Positions 60,612 to 63,455 of a DNA stretch of 63,455 nt are shown in pieces. Made by a program: the position numbers and the translations under genes. Numbering within the stretch: the stretch's first letter is position 1; each line of letters opens with the position of its first letter. Under the pieces are notes generated by a model. The model saw only the letters and a program-made list of their open reading frames with translations, was not told the origin of the DNA and searched no databases. The stretch is taken from positions 1 through 63,455 of the forward strand of contig NZ_JAEFAJ010000015.1 in assembly GCF_016287535.1 (NCBI RefSeq). The letters run 5' to 3'. This DNA is from Ruminococcus sp. (GTDB taxonomy: Bacteria > Bacillota > Clostridia > Oscillospirales > Ruminococcaceae).

Positions 60612-61907
60612 ATGTCGGAAATTAGAGAATATCTGAACGCCCATAAGCAGGAAATGACAGACTTTCTTGCGGAGCTTGTGGCAGTACCCAGTGTGCAGGG
60701 CGAGGCTGAAGACGGCTTTCCATTCGGAAGAGAGCCCGCAAAAGCACTGGAGATCATGCTGAAAAAGTGTGAGGAGTTCGGATTTATCATTGAAAATACT
60801 GATAATTACGCAGGTTCAGCGGATATAAACGGACTTGCTCCCGGACTTGCCGTGCTTACTCATCTTGATGTAGTTCCTGTCGGTTCGGGCTGGACAAGCG
60901 ATCCGTATACGCTGCGGTACGAGCCTGATACCGATAAACTTGTAGGTCGTGGAGCTATCGACGACAAGGGACCGGCTGTTGCAGCCCTCTTTGCCGCAAG
61001 AGCAGTTAAGGAGCTGGGTATACCGCTGAAAAAGGGCATACGCCTTATATTCGGCACCAACGAGGAGAATGGCTCGGCAGACCTTGCATACTACCGCAAA
61101 AAGCATGAGCTGCCGCCTGCGGTGTTCACTCCAGACGGCGAATATCCGCTGATAAATGCGGAAAAGGGTATGCTGAGAGTCTATTTCTCAGCTGAGTTCA
61201 ATAATGGTTTTATCAAGGGCGGTGAAGTGATAAACGCTGTTCCGCAGGAGTGTACCCACGATATAAGACTTTATGAAAACGGCAATGTTTCCATGAATTA
61301 CGGAGGTATGCACGGAACGTCCGCACACGCTTCAACTCCGGAAAAGGGAGAAAATGCCATAACAAAGTTCCTGCATTTCAATAATTACGGGCTGCCGCTG
61401 CTTATGAAGCTGAAGGAGCTCTTCCCACACGGAGAATTCAGCGGAAAGAGTTGTGGACTTGGCTTCCGCGACGAAATTTCGGGAGATATGACCTGTGTAC
61501 TGTCGCTTCTGTACACTGAAGACGGCAGACTTCACGGCGGTGTGGATATTCGCTTTCCGCTTGACCGCACAAAGGCAGAGATAAGTGATATTATCTGCGG
61601 AAAACTCCGTGAAGCAGGCTTCGATATAGACTCCTGCGAGGGAGTAGAGCCTCACTGCACCGATGAAAACAGCGTATTTGTACAGACTCTTCTGCGCGTT
61701 TATGAGAAGGTCACCGGTGATAAGGGACGCTGTATCGCTATCGGCGGCGGCACTTATGTACACGAGATAGAGGGCGGAGTTGCCTTCGGAGCGGAATTTC
61801 CCGGAAAGAACTACAATATGCACTGTCCTGACGAGTTTATTACTGTCAGGGAGCTTATAAAGAATGCGGAGATAATGGCAGAGGCTATGGCTGAGCTGTG
61901 CTCATAA
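60612..61907 (+). CDS. pepV: Dipeptidase PepV-like (M20 metallopeptidase)
   Basis: 431 residues from the ATG behind AGGAGG; the frame is open from 60519 across the terminator. M20 metal motifs are present: THLDVVPVG, GAIDDKGP, NEENGS, PDGEYPL and, near the end, GGTYVHEIEGG. It hydrolyses dipeptides in the cytosol and shows the PepV-type lid insertion (about 185-310). Confidence 0.92.
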   Translation: MSEIREYLNAHKQEMTDFLAELVAVPSVQGEAEDGFPFGREPAKALEIMLKKCEEFGFIIENTDNYAGSADINGLAPGLAVLTHLDVVPVGSGWTSDPYTLRYEPDTDKLVGRGAIDDKGPAVAALFAARAVKELGIPLKKGIRLIFGTNEENGSADLAYYRKKHELPPAVFTPDGEYPLINAEKGMLRVYFSAEFNNGFIKGGEVINAVPQECTHDIRLYENGNVSMNYGGMHGTSAHASTPEKGENAITKFLHFNNYGLPLLMKLKELFPHGEFSGKSCGLGFRDEISGDMTCVLSLLYTEDGRLHGGVDIRFPLDRTKAEISDIICGKLREAGFDIDSCEGVEPHCTDENSVFVQTLLRVYEKVTGDKGRCIAIGGGTYVHEIEGGVAFGAEFPGKNYNMHCPDEFITVRELIKNAEIMAEAMAELCS

Positions 61908-61934
61908 TTTCAACAATTCATAATTAAATGTTGA

Positions 61935-61959
61935 AAAGGCGGACATAAAGTCCGCCTTT
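61935..61959. terminator. Bidirectional terminator
   Basis: Perfect 10-bp stem AAAGGCGGAC/GTCCGCCTTT, 5-base loop, between convergent genes. Confidence 0.88.
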
Positions 61960-61961
61960 AG

Positions 61962-62318
61962 TTATCTGTCTTTGCTTGTTGTTGTCGTTGTATCTGTTTC
62001 CTTTTCGCCGTCGAGTCCGTCGATAACGTCGTCAACAGCGTCCTGAGCTCCGTCAATGAGGTCTTTTCCGGCGTCACCGACACCGCTTACGATGTCCTTG
62101 CCGGCGTCGCCTGCACCGTCGGCAGCGTCGTCCAGACGGTCCTTAGCGGAATTATCACGTCTGTCCGTGGTGCTTTCGTACTTTTTAGCGGTCGTGCTGT
62201 GCTCTGTGACTATGCCTGTCCCGTCGTCGGTATAGTGGCCGTCGTTGTTATTTCCGCAGCTTGTGAGCGCTGCACAGACTGTAAAAAATATGGAGCATAT
62301 TGCTAAAAGCTTTTTCAT
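61962..62318 (-). CDS. Small lipoprotein with repeated GDAGKD segments
   Basis: 118 residues from the ATG behind AAAGGA; a longer frame starts at 62369. Signal peptide with lipobox ALTSC (Cys21), then a low-complexity Asp/Gly/Ala/Thr-rich mature part with two GDAGKD(I/L) segments and a Thr-run before the end. The heptad-like spacing of hydrophobic residues suggests an amphipathic helix. No family is recognised; a surface spacer protein is plausible. Downstream of its start codon's region lies a dense DnaA-box cluster. Confidence 0.65.
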   Translation of the reverse strand: MKKLLAICSIFFTVCAALTSCGNNNDGHYTDDGTGIVTEHSTTAKKYESTTDRRDNSAKDRLDDAADGAGDAGKDIVSGVGDAGKDLIDGAQDAVDDVIDGLDGEKETDTTTTTSKDR

Positions 62319-62343
62319 ACAAATCCTATCCTTTACGATAAAT

Positions 62344-62366
62344 TGTTGTGGAGTCTCTTTCCACAA
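62344..62366. repeat. Hairpin upstream of the small lipoprotein
   Basis: GTTGTGGA/TCCACAAC arms with a 7-base loop; the arms contain box-like TCCACAAC sequence and border the DnaA-box cluster. Confidence 0.5.
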
Positions 62367-62397
62367 CATATTTTTATTGTTTACTTATTTTCCCCGT

Positions 62398-62550
62398 TTA
62401 TCCACAGGGTTTTCAACTTTTACCTACTTCCAAAAAGTGTATTCTGCGTTGTTTTCCACCTTTTCAACATAGTTATCAACAATCGAACATATGAATCCAC
62501 AGCCATTTCAACACAATGTTGAAAGTTATTTCACCCCATTGTGAAATATA
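62398..62550. other. DnaA-box cluster distant from oriC
   Basis: TTATCCACA (62398, perfect E. coli/B. subtilis consensus), GTTTTCAAC (62409), TTTTCAACA (62461), TTATCAACA (62473), GAATCCACA (62493), palindrome TTTCAACA-caa-TGTTGAAA (62506-62524), TTATTTCAC (62527) and GTGAAATATAA (62541). The gap 62319-62692 has no gene; it also holds the hairpin above and a repeat at 62653. Confidence 0.65.
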
Positions 62551-62652
62551 ATTAGAACTATATTGCTGTAAAATTGCGGAAATAAGATATTACTCCTTGA
62601 ATAATGACGGAAACTGTGATATAATTTTTTAGTGATCAATAAGATACTTTTT

Positions 62653-62671
62653 GGACGATCAAAGATCGTCC
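62653..62671. repeat. Palindromic repeat with 3-base loop
   Basis: GGACGATC-aaa-GATCGTCC, 8-bp arms, same class as the copies at 27453, 30366 and 32802. Confidence 0.7.
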
Positions 62672-62692
62672 ATGCAATAACAGGAGAATAAG

Positions 62693-63439
62693 ATGTTTGA
62701 AGGTTTTTCGCAGGAGGCGCTGGAGTTTCTCCTCGGTATAAGGCATAACAATAATAAGGACTGGTTTGAGCCGCGAAAGGCGGTATATACTCAGAAGATA
62801 TTTGAGCCGATGAAGGCTCTCGGCGAGGAGCTTTTCGAGCCGTTTTCACGTATCGACGGAATGATGTACAAGGTGGGCAGAATATACCGTGACGAGAATT
62901 TCGCGCCATATCTTCACTATCGGGATACCATGTGGATATACGTCCGATATGACGCATGGTACTGGAATAAAACTCCTACCCTGTATTTCGAGCTTTCCCC
63001 TGAGGGAGCAGAGTTCGGTTTCCGTATCTCAAAGCCTGAAGCCGCTGTAATGGAGCGTTTCCGCAGCGGACTTCTCGAAGAACCGGAGCCGTTTCTCAAC
63101 ATGGTCGATGAATTTGTTGAAAAGTACGGGCTTACGCTGGGCGGCGACGAGTACAAGCGGAAAAAGTCTTGTCCCGTTCCCGGGCTGGAGAAATATTTCG
63201 TGAAAAAGGGACTGAGCATTTATACAAAGGTCAGCGGCTCTGAGGAGCTTTTTTCCCGGAAAATAGCGGAGCATGCTGCTGAAGTATTCAAGGCTCTCCA
63301 GCCAGTAAATGATTATTTTCACGAAATTGTTGAAATTGAGGAGCTTGCAAAGGCTATCGAAAAAGAGGACAAGCTTCAGTCAGAGCCCGGGTCAGAGATC
63401 CGTATGGTAAAAGCTCCCGATGTTGAATTTATGTGGTAG
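62693..63439 (+). CDS. DUF2461 family protein
   Basis: 248 residues, close to the family length. The start (FEGFSQEALEFLLGIRHNNN, then KDWFEPRKAVY) and the conserved RIYRDENFAPYLHYRDTMWI and LYFELSPEGAEFGFRI segments identify DUF2461 (TIGR02453). No function is established. The ribosome binding site is AGGAGA. The gene is complete and is followed by 16 bases to the window end, in which I see nothing. Confidence 0.88.
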   Translation: MFEGFSQEALEFLLGIRHNNNKDWFEPRKAVYTQKIFEPMKALGEELFEPFSRIDGMMYKVGRIYRDENFAPYLHYRDTMWIYVRYDAWYWNKTPTLYFELSPEGAEFGFRISKPEAAVMERFRSGLLEEPEPFLNMVDEFVEKYGLTLGGDEYKRKKSCPVPGLEKYFVKKGLSIYTKVSGSEELFSRKIAEHAAEVFKALQPVNDYFHEIVEIEELAKAIEKEDKLQSEPGSEIRMVKAPDVEFMW

Positions 63440-63455
63440 CAGGCTGAGCCAGTCT

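Noticed and set aside
1..63455. tRNA, rRNA, insertion sequence or prophage genes
   Set aside because: I looked for cloverleaf, rRNA and transposase/integrase signatures and saw none in the window.

Overview
This window looks like the chromosomal replication-origin region of an anaerobic, low-to-mid GC Firmicute. A Ruminococcus or related Oscillospiraceae genome fits best (inference). The support is the classical Firmicutes origin order (rpmH-rnpA-yidD-yidC-jag-mnmE-mnmG-rsmG-noc-parA-parB on one side, dnaA-dnaN-yaaA-recF-remB-gyrB-gyrA on the other), perfect parS sites, a GH5 endoglucanase-like gene, an [FeFe]-hydrogenase-related protein, a flavodiiron protein and no respiratory genes. Promoters are easy to read: many show a near-consensus -35 and -10 with exactly 17 bp between them.

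Layout. 1-2137: start of a secreted protein and an FAD-dependent reductase. 2225-5860: an operon of a DivIVA-like coiled-coil protein and a hydrogenase-like iron-sulfur sensor, then a hypothetical gene. 6000-8522: a sugar-binding lipoprotein carrying a tandem-repeat insert, paired with a membrane protein whose GGDEF domain is degenerate. 8931-14530: a five-gene operon (zinc-ribbon/LRR protein, zinc-ribbon Ser/Thr kinase, vWA protein, PP2C phosphatase, and a protein with a deaminase-like head and a Pro-Gln-Gly-Tyr repeat tail). It resembles the kinase/phosphatase/vWA 'TerY-P' triad and is the best candidate for a poorly described system. 15606-19165: a glycosyltransferase, a LytTR two-component pair, and a candidate small RNA preceded by paired 10-bp direct repeats 21 bp apart. 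19165-32192: membrane proteins with an XRE regulator, two ECF sigma/anti-sigma pairs, a GH5 enzyme, a metallophosphoesterase, an AT-rich patch with gene debris, exonuclease III, and a flavodiiron / FTR-like / thioredoxin operon. 32882-54479: serS, chromosome segregation, tRNA modification, membrane insertion, origin and gyrase genes. 54606-63439: housekeeping and small genes (metallophosphoesterases, YtaF, NrdR, pseudouridine synthase, MsmK-type ATPase, PepV, DUF2461).

The DnaA boxes lie on both sides of dnaA, and a second dense cluster lies at 62398-62550, about 18 kb away. Intergenic regions carry a family of perfect short palindromes with three-base loops, plus one MITE-like composite element at 56076-56254. 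Where a near-upstream start has no ribosome binding site and a downstream one does, I use the downstream start and say so. Family names come from reading the proteins; no database search was run.
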